Shown here: positions 21,808 to 28,881 of the stretch, one piece after another
Numbering within the stretch: the first letter of the stretch is position 1
Layout: each line of letters starts with the position of its first letter
Assembly (NCBI RefSeq): GCF_000504305.1
Contig: NZ_KI632512.1
Location: 2,354,250 to 2,418,249 of the forward strand
Direction of reading: 5' to 3'
Length of the DNA: 64,000 bases
From: Nitratidesulfovibrio termitidis HI1
GTDB taxonomy: Bacteria > Desulfobacterota > Desulfovibrionia > Desulfovibrionales > Desulfovibrionaceae
The notes under the pieces: generated by a model
Told to the model about the DNA's origin: nothing
Database searches by the model: none
What the model saw: only the letters and a program-made list of their open reading frames with translations
Made by a program: the position numbers and the translations under genes

Positions 21808-23100
21808 ATGGCAGACCTTACCAAACTCGCCAAGCTGCTTCAGGAGCTGGACGACCAGATGGTCGGCTGCATGAAGTGCGGCATGTGCCAGGCCGTCTGC
21901 CCCGTGTTTGCCGAGACCATGAAAGAGGCGGACGTGACGCGCGGCAAGATCGCGCTGCTCGAAAACCTGGCCAAGGAAATGATCCACGACGCGGCGGGCG
22001 TTCAGGAAAAGCTGAACAAGTGTCTGCTGTGCGGCTCGTGCGGGGCCAACTGCCCCTCGGGCGTCAAGGTCATGGACATCTTCCTGCGTGCCCGTGTCAT
22101 CGTGAACACCTACATGGGGCTCTCGCCGGTCAAGAAGGCCATCCTGCGCGGCATGCTGACCAAGCCCGCCCTGTTCAACGCCCTGCTGGACATCGGTTCG
22201 AAGTTCCAGGGCATCTTCACCAGCAAGGTGGACGACCTGCTCGGCTCCTCCTGCTCCAAGGTACTGTCGCCCGTCATCGGCGACCGTCACTTCGTGGGGC
22301 TGGCCAAGACCTCGCTGCACAGCAAGATCAAGGCGCTGGACACCCCGGCGGGCAAGAGCGGCAAGCGCGTCGCCTTCTTCCCGGGCTGTCTCGGCGACAA
22401 GATGTTCGTCAGCGTGGCAGAAGCCTGCCTGAAGGTGTTCGAATACCACGGCGTTGGCGTGTACATGCCCGAAGGCCAGGCCTGCTGCGGCATCCCCGCC
22501 ATCTCGTCGGGCGACCGCGTTGCCTACGACAAGCTGGTCAAGATCAACCTCGACCTGTTCTCCAAGGGCAACTTCGACTACCTGGTGACCCCGTGCGCCA
22601 CCTGCACCGCCACCATCAAGGAAATCTGGCCCAAGCTCATGGAGGACTACCCGGCCCCCATGCGCGACCAGATCCGCGCCCTGCACGACAAGGTCATGGA
22701 CGTGAACCAGTTCGTGGTGGACGTGCTGGGCGTTGCGCCCGAGGCCCCGGCCAAGGGCGGCGTGAAGGTGACCTTCCACGATTCCTGTCACATGAAGAAG
22801 TCGCTCGGCGTCACCTCGCAGCCGCGCGCCCTCATCGGCATGAACCCCAAGTACGAACTGGTGGAAATGGCCGAATGCGACCGCTGCTGCGGTTCGGGCG
22901 GCAGCTTCAACCTGTACCACTACGACCTGTCCAAGCAGATCGGCGAGCGCAAGCGCGACAACATCCTGGCCACCGGCGCCCAGGTGGTGTCCACCGGCTG
23001 CCCCGCATGCATGCTGCAGATAACCGACATGCTCTCGCAGCATGGGGCCAAGGTGGCGGTGAAGCACTCCATCGAACTGTACGCGGATTCGCTGCGCTAG
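21808..23100 (+). CDS. Fe-S electron-transfer subunit of D-lactate dehydrogenase (GlcF/CCG family)
   Basis: The protein is 430 aa; ATG at 21808 lies 4 nt after the flavoprotein stop, so the two are translationally linked. Two [4Fe-4S] motifs near the N-terminus are CMKCGMCQAVCP and CLLCGSCGANCP. Two CCG domains follow (ACCGIPAISSG and DRCCGSGGSFNL), together with FFPGCLGDK and HDSCHMKKSLG. These bind further clusters and form the electron exit toward the quinone or membrane pool. No membrane helix is seen. The pair forms the D-lactate dehydrogenase of the operon. Confidence 0.92.
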   Translation: MADLTKLAKLLQELDDQMVGCMKCGMCQAVCPVFAETMKEADVTRGKIALLENLAKEMIHDAAGVQEKLNKCLLCGSCGANCPSGVKVMDIFLRARVIVNTYMGLSPVKKAILRGMLTKPALFNALLDIGSKFQGIFTSKVDDLLGSSCSKVLSPVIGDRHFVGLAKTSLHSKIKALDTPAGKSGKRVAFFPGCLGDKMFVSVAEACLKVFEYHGVGVYMPEGQACCGIPAISSGDRVAYDKLVKINLDLFSKGNFDYLVTPCATCTATIKEIWPKLMEDYPAPMRDQIRALHDKVMDVNQFVVDVLGVAPEAPAKGGVKVTFHDSCHMKKSLGVTSQPRALIGMNPKYELVEMAECDRCCGSGGSFNLYHYDLSKQIGERKRDNILATGAQVVSTGCPACMLQITDMLSQHGAKVAVKHSIELYADSLR

Positions 23101-23107
23101 AACGAAC

Positions 23108-23137
23108 ATCCGGGGTACGGCCTGCCGTGCCCCGGAT
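23108..23137 (+). other. 14-bp hairpin after the D-lactate dehydrogenase genes
   Basis: ATCCGGGGTACGGC pairs with GCCGTGCCCCGGAT across a 2-nt loop, 7 nt after the stop codon. There is no T-run. It may protect the 3' end of the upstream mRNA or act as a weak terminator. Confidence 0.65.
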
Positions 23138-23238
23138 CATCTGCTTGATGCGCGGGCGCGGCCTGGCCGTGCCCCGCGGATTATATAGTTATCGAACGGG
23201 CGCGCACGCCGCGCCGCGCTCTGGTATCATTCCCCGGC

Positions 23239-23300
23239 GGGGGGCCGAACGGCGGCCCCCCGTCAGAGGATTCCGGCCCCGCGGATGGTTCCGCGGGCCG
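23239..23300 (+). promoter_or_regulatory. Tandem hairpins in the pta leader
   Basis: Two more stems lie before pta. GGGGGGCCG pairs with CGGCCCCCC at 23239-23261. CGGCCC-CGCGGA pairs with TCCGCGGGCCG at 23274-23300 with one bulged C, followed by TTT. An AT-rich TATAGT at 23184-23189 in the same 303-nt gap might be a -10 box but lacks a good -35. The gap has no gene. Confidence 0.4.
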
Positions 23301-23403
23301 TTTGGCTCACCGGGCCTGGCCCGGAAACACCGGCGGCCGTGCCGCCGATGTACGATCCACGGACGCCTCGCCGCGCCCGCCAGTGGCACGCAAGGAGATA
23401 TGC

Positions 23404-25518
23404 ATGGCCAACAATCTGTACATCACCGCGACGGAATCAAAGAGCGGCAAGTCCGCCGTGGTGCTCGGCATGATGCAGCTATTGCTGCGCGACATCCGCA
23501 AGGTCGCCTTCTTCCGCCCCATCATCAACCGACCGGTCACGGAAGCGGTGGACCACGACACCAACCTCATCCTGACCCACTTCAATCTCGACATCCCCGT
23601 GGCCGACACCTACGCCTATTCGCTGCAGGACGCCCGGGAGCTGATCAACAACGGTCAGCACGCCTCGCTGCTTGAAAACATCCTGAAGAAGTACAAGCAG
23701 CTGGAAGACAGCTACGACTTCGTGCTCTGCGAGGGCACCGATTTTCTGGGCAAGGATGCCGCCTTCGAGTTCGACCTGAACGCCGACATCGCCGCCAACC
23801 TCGGCTGCCCGGTGATGGTGGTGGCCAACGGCCAGCAGAAGACCGCCAACGAAATCATCGCCTCCACCCAGCTGACCATCGACCTGCTGGACGAAAAGGG
23901 CCTGGACATCGTGGCCGCCGTGATCAACCGCGCCTCGGTCTCCGACGCCGAGCGCGACGTGGTCATCAGCAGCCTGGAATGCAAGGTCAACTGCTCCAAC
24001 CCCCTGGCCGTGTACGTGGTGCCCGAGGAACCCACCCTGGGCAAGCCCACCATGGGCGACGTGAAGAAGTGGCTGAACGCCCAGGTGCTGTACGGCCACG
24101 GCCGCATGGATACCCTGGTTGACGACTACGTCATCGCCGCCATGCAGATCGGCAACTTCCTCGACTACGTCACCCCCGGGTGCCTCGTGATCACCCCCGG
24201 CGACCGTTCGGACATCATCCTCACCGGCCTTGCCACCCGCCTTTCCGGCGCCTACCCCGACATTTCGGGCATGCTGCTGACCGGCGGCATCCAGCCCGCG
24301 CCCAACGTGCACCGCCTCATCGAAGGCTGGACCGGGGTGCCCATTCCCATCCTGTCGGTGAAGGACCACACCTACAAGACCATCCAGACCCTGAACGAAC
24401 TCTACGGCAAGATCGAACCGGACAACGACCGCAAGATCGCCACCGCCCTCGGCCTGTTCGAGCGCAGCGTGGACAGCCAGGAACTGGGCCGCCGCCTGAT
24501 CAACCGCAAGTCCAGCCGCATCACCCCCATGATGTTCGAGTTCAACCTTATCGAGCGCGCCAAGCAGAACCGCATGCGCATCGTGCTGCCCGAAGGGGTG
24601 GAGGAACGCGTCCTGCGCGCCGCCGACATCCTGGCCCGGCGCGAGGTTGCCGACATCATCCTGCTGGGCGACGCCGACAAGGTGGGCTCCAAGGTCAGCG
24701 AACTGGGGCTTGACCTGGACGGCGTGCAGATCATCCAGCCCAACCTGTCGCCCAAGTTCGAGGAATACGCCCAGGCCTACTTCGAACTGCGCAAGCACAA
24801 GGGCATCAGCATCGAACGCGCCCGCGACACCATGAACGACGTCACCTACTTCGGCACCATGATGGTGCACAAGGGCGACGCGGAAGGCATGGTCTCCGGC
24901 TCCATCAACACCACGGCGCACACCATCCGCCCGGCGTTCGAGTTCATCAAGACCAAGCCCGGCTTCTCCATCGTGTCCAGCGTGTTCCTGATGTGCCTGA
25001 AGGACCGCGTGCTGGCTTTCGGCGACTGCGCGGTGAACCCCAACCCCACGGCGGAGCAGCTGGCGGAAATCGCCATCAACGCGGCCCACACCGCGCGCAT
25101 CTTCGGCATCGAGCCGCGCGTGGCCATGCTGTCGTACTCCACCGGCTCGTCCGGCAAGGGCGCCGACGTGGAAAAGGTCATCGAGGCCACCCGCATCGCC
25201 AAGGAACGCGCGCCGGAACTGCTGCTGGAAGGCCCGCTGCAGTACGACGCCGCCATCGACATGGACGTTGCGCGCACGAAGCTCCCCGGCAGCCAGGTGG
25301 CCGGCAGGGCCACGGTGTTCATCTTCCCCGACCTGAACACCGGCAACAACACTTACAAGGCCGTGCAGCGCGCCGCCGGGGCCGTGGCCATCGGCCCGGT
25401 GCTGCAGGGCCTGAACAAGCCCGTCAACGACCTGTCGCGCGGCTGCACGGTGCCCGACATCGTGAACACCGTGGCCATCACCGCCATTCAGGCGCAGGCC
25501 GAGAAGGGTCTTATCTAG
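23404..25518 (+). CDS. pta: Phosphate acetyltransferase, long form with BioD-like and DRTGG N-terminal domains
   Basis: The protein is 704 aa. ATG at 23404 has AAGGAGA upstream. It converts acetyl-CoA and phosphate to acetyl-phosphate and CoA. Residues ~1-215 form a P-loop domain of dethiobiotin-synthetase type (ITATESKSGKSAVVLGMM). A DRTGG domain follows (LVITPGDRSDIILTG). The catalytic PTA domain spans ~375-700, with RIVLPEGVEERVLRAA, MVHKGDAEGMVSGS, LSYSTGSSGKGADVEKV and FIFPDLNTGNNTYKAVQR. The N-terminal domains are known to tune activity in long-form Pta enzymes. It feeds AckA encoded downstream and supplies ATP from pyruvate oxidation. Confidence 0.96.
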   Translation: MANNLYITATESKSGKSAVVLGMMQLLLRDIRKVAFFRPIINRPVTEAVDHDTNLILTHFNLDIPVADTYAYSLQDARELINNGQHASLLENILKKYKQLEDSYDFVLCEGTDFLGKDAAFEFDLNADIAANLGCPVMVVANGQQKTANEIIASTQLTIDLLDEKGLDIVAAVINRASVSDAERDVVISSLECKVNCSNPLAVYVVPEEPTLGKPTMGDVKKWLNAQVLYGHGRMDTLVDDYVIAAMQIGNFLDYVTPGCLVITPGDRSDIILTGLATRLSGAYPDISGMLLTGGIQPAPNVHRLIEGWTGVPIPILSVKDHTYKTIQTLNELYGKIEPDNDRKIATALGLFERSVDSQELGRRLINRKSSRITPMMFEFNLIERAKQNRMRIVLPEGVEERVLRAADILARREVADIILLGDADKVGSKVSELGLDLDGVQIIQPNLSPKFEEYAQAYFELRKHKGISIERARDTMNDVTYFGTMMVHKGDAEGMVSGSINTTAHTIRPAFEFIKTKPGFSIVSSVFLMCLKDRVLAFGDCAVNPNPTAEQLAEIAINAAHTARIFGIEPRVAMLSYSTGSSGKGADVEKVIEATRIAKERAPELLLEGPLQYDAAIDMDVARTKLPGSQVAGRATVFIFPDLNTGNNTYKAVQRAAGAVAIGPVLQGLNKPVNDLSRGCTVPDIVNTVAITAIQAQAEKGLI

Positions 25519-25522
25519 GCTG

Positions 25523-25548
25523 ACAGCCCTATCTTCCAGGGGCTGTTT
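25523..25548 (+). terminator. Hairpin after pta that shares its 3' arm with the structured repeat
   Basis: ACAGCCC (25523-25529) can pair with GGGCTGT (25540-25546), followed only by TT. The same GGGCTGT is also the 5' arm of the long outer stem of the 25539-25683 element, so the two folds exclude each other. Confidence 0.4.
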
Positions 25549-25683
25549 CCAGATTAGGATTTTCGTTCGTTGGCAAGGAAAACGAGCCTGCCATGAGGGA
25601 GTATACTCTTCTCGTATTCGACCGAAATGGAAGGCGAAGTTTGACGCAGCCAACGGGCGAAAGGACAATCTGGGAATAGCCCC
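25539..25683 (+). repeat. Structured repeat element, short form (candidate structured RNA or palindromic mobile repeat)
   Basis: This 145-nt element lies between pta and ackA. Outer helix: GGGGCTGTTTCCAGATT (25539-25555) with AATCTGGGAATAGCCCC (25667-25683), 17 pairs including two G-T. Middle helix: CGTTGGC (25568-25574) with GCCAACG (25649-25655), extended by TTTCG/CGAAA. Inner helix: GCCTGCCAT (25586-25594) with ATGGAAGGC (25627-25635), one mismatch. The apex has the palindrome GAGTATACTC. Bases AAGGAAAACGAG on the 5' side and GAAGTTTGAC on the 3' side are shared with the second copy at 59898-60212. The remainder of the 273-nt pta-ackA gap shows no promoter I trust. Confidence 0.75.
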
Positions 25684-25791
25684 AGACACTGCAACCACGG
25701 CCGGGGGGCCGCCCACACTCCCCCCGGCACCCGCCCCTCCGGGCCGCCCACACGGCCCGGAGGGCCACACACCCGAAAGGAAAAGACCCGC

Positions 25792-27006
25792 ATGAACGTA
25801 CTCGTCATCAACTCCGGCAGCTCGTCCATCAAGTACCAGCTCATCGACATGACCACCGAGAAGTCCCTGTGCTCCGGTCTTGTCGAGCGCATCGGCGAAG
25901 GCATGGGCAAACTGACCCACAAGATCAAGCCCGACACGGACGCCGAGGAAAAGATCGTCCTCGAACAGGCGTTCGCCAATCATGTCGAAGGCATGAAGAA
26001 AGTCGTGGACCTGATCACCGATGCCGAGAAGGGCGTCATCGCCGACAAGAGCGAAATCTACGCCGTGGGTCACCGCGTGCTGCTTGGCGGCGAAGAAATC
26101 AAGCAGTCCGTCAGGATCGACGACTGGGCCAAGGGCATCATCCGCGACTACATTCCGCTGGGTCCGCTGCACAACCCCGCCAACCTCGCGGGCATCGAAG
26201 TGGCGGAAGAACTCTTCCCGCATGCGCCTTCCGTGGGCGTGTTCGACACCGAGTTCCACCAGACCATGCCCAAGAAGGCGTACCTGTACCCGCTGCCCTA
26301 CGACCTGTACAAGACGCTGCGCATCCGCCGCTACGGCTTCCACGGCACGTCGCACCGCTACATCACCAAGAAGACCGCCGAGTTCCTGGGCAAGCCCCTG
26401 GACCAGCTGAACATCATCACCTGCCACCTCGGCAACGGGTGCTCCATGGCCGCCGTGAAGAACGGCAAGTGCGTGGACACCACCATGGGCATCACCCCGC
26501 TGGAAGGCCTGATGATGGGCACCCGCTGCGGCGACATCGACCCCGCCCTGGTCCCCTTCCTGATGGAAAAGAAGGGCTGGTCCGGCGCCGAGATCGACAC
26601 CGTGATGAACAAGCAGAGCGGCCTGAAGGGCATCTGCGGCATGAACGACATGCGCGACATCCACACCGCCCGTGAAAATGGCGACGAGATGGCGGAACTT
26701 GCGTTCGAGATGTTCGTCTACCGCATCCGCAAGTACATCGGCTCGTTCGCCGTTGTGGTGGGCAAGCTGGACGCCATCGTGTTCACCGCCGGCATCGGCG
26801 AGAACGACGACCACCTGCGCGCCGCGGTGTGCAAGGACATGGACATCCTGGGCATCGACATCGACGAGGCGGTCAACGCCAAGCGTTCGGGCCAGGCGCG
26901 CCACATCGGCAAGCCCGGCCAGCGGGTGCCCGTGCTGGTGGTGCCCACCAACGAAGAACTGGAAATCGCCCAGACCACCGTTGCCGTGCTGAACGGCAAG
27001 AACTAG
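25792..27006 (+). CDS. ackA: Acetate kinase
   Basis: The protein is 404 aa; ATG at 25792 is preceded by AAAGGAAAAG. It transfers phosphate from acetyl-phosphate to ADP, giving acetate and ATP. Family signatures are VLVINSGSSSIKYQLID at the N-terminus, YGFHGTSHRYI with the catalytic His near the middle, HLGNGCSMAAVKNGKCVDTT and GTRCGDIDPALVPF, and the C-terminal FTAGIGENDDHLRAAV. Length is normal for the family (~400 aa). It lies downstream of pta with the structured repeat in between. Together they are the substrate-level phosphorylation step of the operon. Confidence 0.98.
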   Translation: MNVLVINSGSSSIKYQLIDMTTEKSLCSGLVERIGEGMGKLTHKIKPDTDAEEKIVLEQAFANHVEGMKKVVDLITDAEKGVIADKSEIYAVGHRVLLGGEEIKQSVRIDDWAKGIIRDYIPLGPLHNPANLAGIEVAEELFPHAPSVGVFDTEFHQTMPKKAYLYPLPYDLYKTLRIRRYGFHGTSHRYITKKTAEFLGKPLDQLNIITCHLGNGCSMAAVKNGKCVDTTMGITPLEGLMMGTRCGDIDPALVPFLMEKKGWSGAEIDTVMNKQSGLKGICGMNDMRDIHTARENGDEMAELAFEMFVYRIRKYIGSFAVVVGKLDAIVFTAGIGENDDHLRAAVCKDMDILGIDIDEAVNAKRSGQARHIGKPGQRVPVLVVPTNEELEIAQTTVAVLNGKN

Positions 27007-27022
27007 GCGAATACGGAACATT

Positions 27023-27081
27023 CCCCGTCGCGCTGGTCCGCAAGGACTGCGCGGCGGGGTTCCTCCGGGCCATGCCCGGAG
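27023..27081 (+). terminator. Two hairpins after ackA
   Basis: CCCCG-T-CGCGC pairs with GCGCG-G-CGGGG around an inner GGTCC/GGACT stem (27023-27059). CTCCGGGC then pairs with GCCCGGAG (27063-27081). Neither has a T-run. Probably they attenuate or delimit the ackA message. Confidence 0.55.
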
Positions 27082-27172
27082 TACCGGGGGTACCGCCAGC
27101 GGCCACGGGCCAAGGCATTCCCCCATCCCACAGACCCTCCCACGGCCTTACGTACAAACCGGACATACGCAC

Positions 27173-28234
27173 ATGGTGGGCATCTACATCGGATCTACGG
27201 CGGCTCGGGCAGGCAAGAACCTTGTCTGCATGGCGCTTGGTCTTGCGCTGCGGCAGACCGGACGCAACGTGGGCTTCATGAAGCCTCTGGGAACGTTGCC
27301 CCGGACCGTGGACGAACAGACCGGCGACGAGGACGCCCTGCTGGTGCAGGAGGTGCTGGGGCTTTCCGCCCCGCCCGAAGTGCTCACCCCCGTGATCATG
27401 CCCGGCAACATCCGGGCGGCGGCCCTGTCTGGCGGCAACGCGCTGGAGCGCGTGGCCTCCGCCTACGGGGCGCTTTCGCGCGGGCACGACACCATGCTGG
27501 TGGGCGGTGCCGGCGCGTTCCTGACCACCGGCAAGGCGCGCGGCGTGGACGGCCCCTCGGTCGTCCGGCGGCTCGATCTCAAGGTGCTGCTGGTGGAACG
27601 GTATGCCCACGGCATCGACTACGATGCCATCCTGTACGCAAAGGAACTGCTGGGAGACGCCCTTGCGGGCGTCCTGTGCAACGACGTGCCCGAAAGCTAC
27701 CTGCGCGACGCCGAAGAAGTGCTTGTCCCGTTCCTGGCGGAACGGGGCGTGCCCGTACTCGGCATCGTGCCCAACGACCCGCTCCTCAACGCCATCAAGG
27801 TGTCGGAGCTGGCGCACCGCCTGGGCGGTCGCATGGTCTCGGGCACCGCGCGGGCCAGCCGCATTGTGGACGGATTCCTCATCGGCACCATGCAGGTGGA
27901 GAACTTCATGGCGCACTTTCGGCGGCACGCCAACTGCGCAACCATCGTGGGTGGAGACCGGACGGACCTGCAACTTGTCGCACTGGAGGGGCAGTGCCCT
28001 TGCCTGGTCCTGACCGGAAACATCCCCCCCGATGAGATCATACGCGCCAGGTCAGAGGCGCTGGGGGTCCCGGTGATCGTGGTCCGCGAGGACACCTACG
28101 CCGTGGCCCGCAAGATGGAAGAGATCCTGAACAGCCAGAAGCTGCGCGAACTGGTCAAGATACGCCGCGGGGCCGACCTCGTGGCGCATGCCCTGGACCT
28201 GGCGCGGCTGACGGCGCAACTTGGCATTCAGTAA
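27173..28234 (+). CDS. Stand-alone paralogue of the Pta N-terminal region (BioD-like P-loop + DRTGG)
   Basis: The protein is 353 aa from ATG at 27173 (weak ribosome site). The N-terminus IYIGSTAARAGKNLVCMALGLAL is a variant P-loop of the dethiobiotin-synthetase/CobQ type. The middle has LVERYAHGIDYDAILYAKELLGD and GIVPNDPLLNAIKVSELA. A DRTGG-type domain follows around VENFMAHFRRHANCATIVGGDRTD. The whole resembles residues ~1-370 of the Pta encoded 1.7 kb upstream but has no acetyltransferase domain. It is kept in the same place in D. vulgaris lactate operons. A regulatory role toward Pta or CoA/nucleotide sensing is plausible but unproven. Its stop lies 13 nt before lutC. Confidence 0.8.
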   Translation: MVGIYIGSTAARAGKNLVCMALGLALRQTGRNVGFMKPLGTLPRTVDEQTGDEDALLVQEVLGLSAPPEVLTPVIMPGNIRAAALSGGNALERVASAYGALSRGHDTMLVGGAGAFLTTGKARGVDGPSVVRRLDLKVLLVERYAHGIDYDAILYAKELLGDALAGVLCNDVPESYLRDAEEVLVPFLAERGVPVLGIVPNDPLLNAIKVSELAHRLGGRMVSGTARASRIVDGFLIGTMQVENFMAHFRRHANCATIVGGDRTDLQLVALEGQCPCLVLTGNIPPDEIIRARSEALGVPVIVVREDTYAVARKMEEILNSQKLRELVKIRRGADLVAHALDLARLTAQLGIQ

Positions 28235-28247
28235 AGGGAGAGTACTG

Positions 28248-28877
28248 ATGAGTGCTGTAAATGACCTTGCCCGGCTCATGCGTGAGAAGGCCGAGGCGGT
28301 CGGCGCCACCGTGGTGGAACTGAAGGACCTGAAAGAGGCCTTCGCCTACGCCCTCGACGTCTGTGACAAGAAGGAAGCCTGCCAGTTGCTGGTTTCCGGC
28401 TGCGAGGAAAAACTTTCGGACAAGGCCGAGGCCCTGTGCGAAACCAAGCAGGACAAGGTTGTGGCTGCCCCCAACCTTTCCGAGGAAGAATACGCCGCCT
28501 TCTCGGCCCTGTGCGCCGAACGCGGCGTGAAGTGCATCCGCGAAGGCCTGCGCGGCCATCTCGCGGGCATCGACATCGGCGTGGCCCATGCCGACATGGC
28601 CATCGCCGAAACCGGCACCTGCGTCATCGACTCCACCAGCGAGGAACTGCGCCTGTCCTCGATGATCAGCGAAATCCACATGGCCATCCTGCCCAAATCG
28701 CGCATCAAGGCCACGGCCTTCGAAGGCGAGCAGGCACTCAACGCGCTGATCAACACCGGCACGCCGCGCTACACCGCGTTCATCACCGGGCCCAGCCGCA
28801 CCGCCGACATCGAGCGCGTGCTGGCCATCGGCGTGCACGGACCGCTGGAACTGCACATCCTGATGCTGGAGGACTAG
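28248..28877 (+). CDS. lutC: LutC-type subunit of L-lactate dehydrogenase complex (LUD domain)
   Basis: The protein is 209 aa. ATG at 28248 is preceded by AAAGGGAG. It carries the LUD-domain pattern: GVAHADMAIAETGTCVIDST, LSSMISEIHMAILPKSRI, and ITGPSRTADIERVLAIGVHG near the C-terminus. In other bacteria LutABC oxidises L-lactate to pyruvate with Fe-S clusters and no flavin subunit of LldD type. The stop lies 4 nt before the LutB-LutA fusion gene. The two together form the L-lactate branch of the operon next to the D-lactate enzyme at 20418-23100. Confidence 0.92.
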   Translation: MSAVNDLARLMREKAEAVGATVVELKDLKEAFAYALDVCDKKEACQLLVSGCEEKLSDKAEALCETKQDKVVAAPNLSEEEYAAFSALCAERGVKCIREGLRGHLAGIDIGVAHADMAIAETGTCVIDSTSEELRLSSMISEIHMAILPKSRIKATAFEGEQALNALINTGTPRYTAFITGPSRTADIERVLAIGVHGPLELHILMLED

Positions 28878-28881
28878 TCTG

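Noticed and set aside
25592-25678. Small peptide frame starting MREY inside the structured repeat
   Set aside because: An ATG with an AAGGA upstream exists in both copies, but after four codons the translated sequences diverge completely and the long copy stops early. Helix conservation explains the region better.
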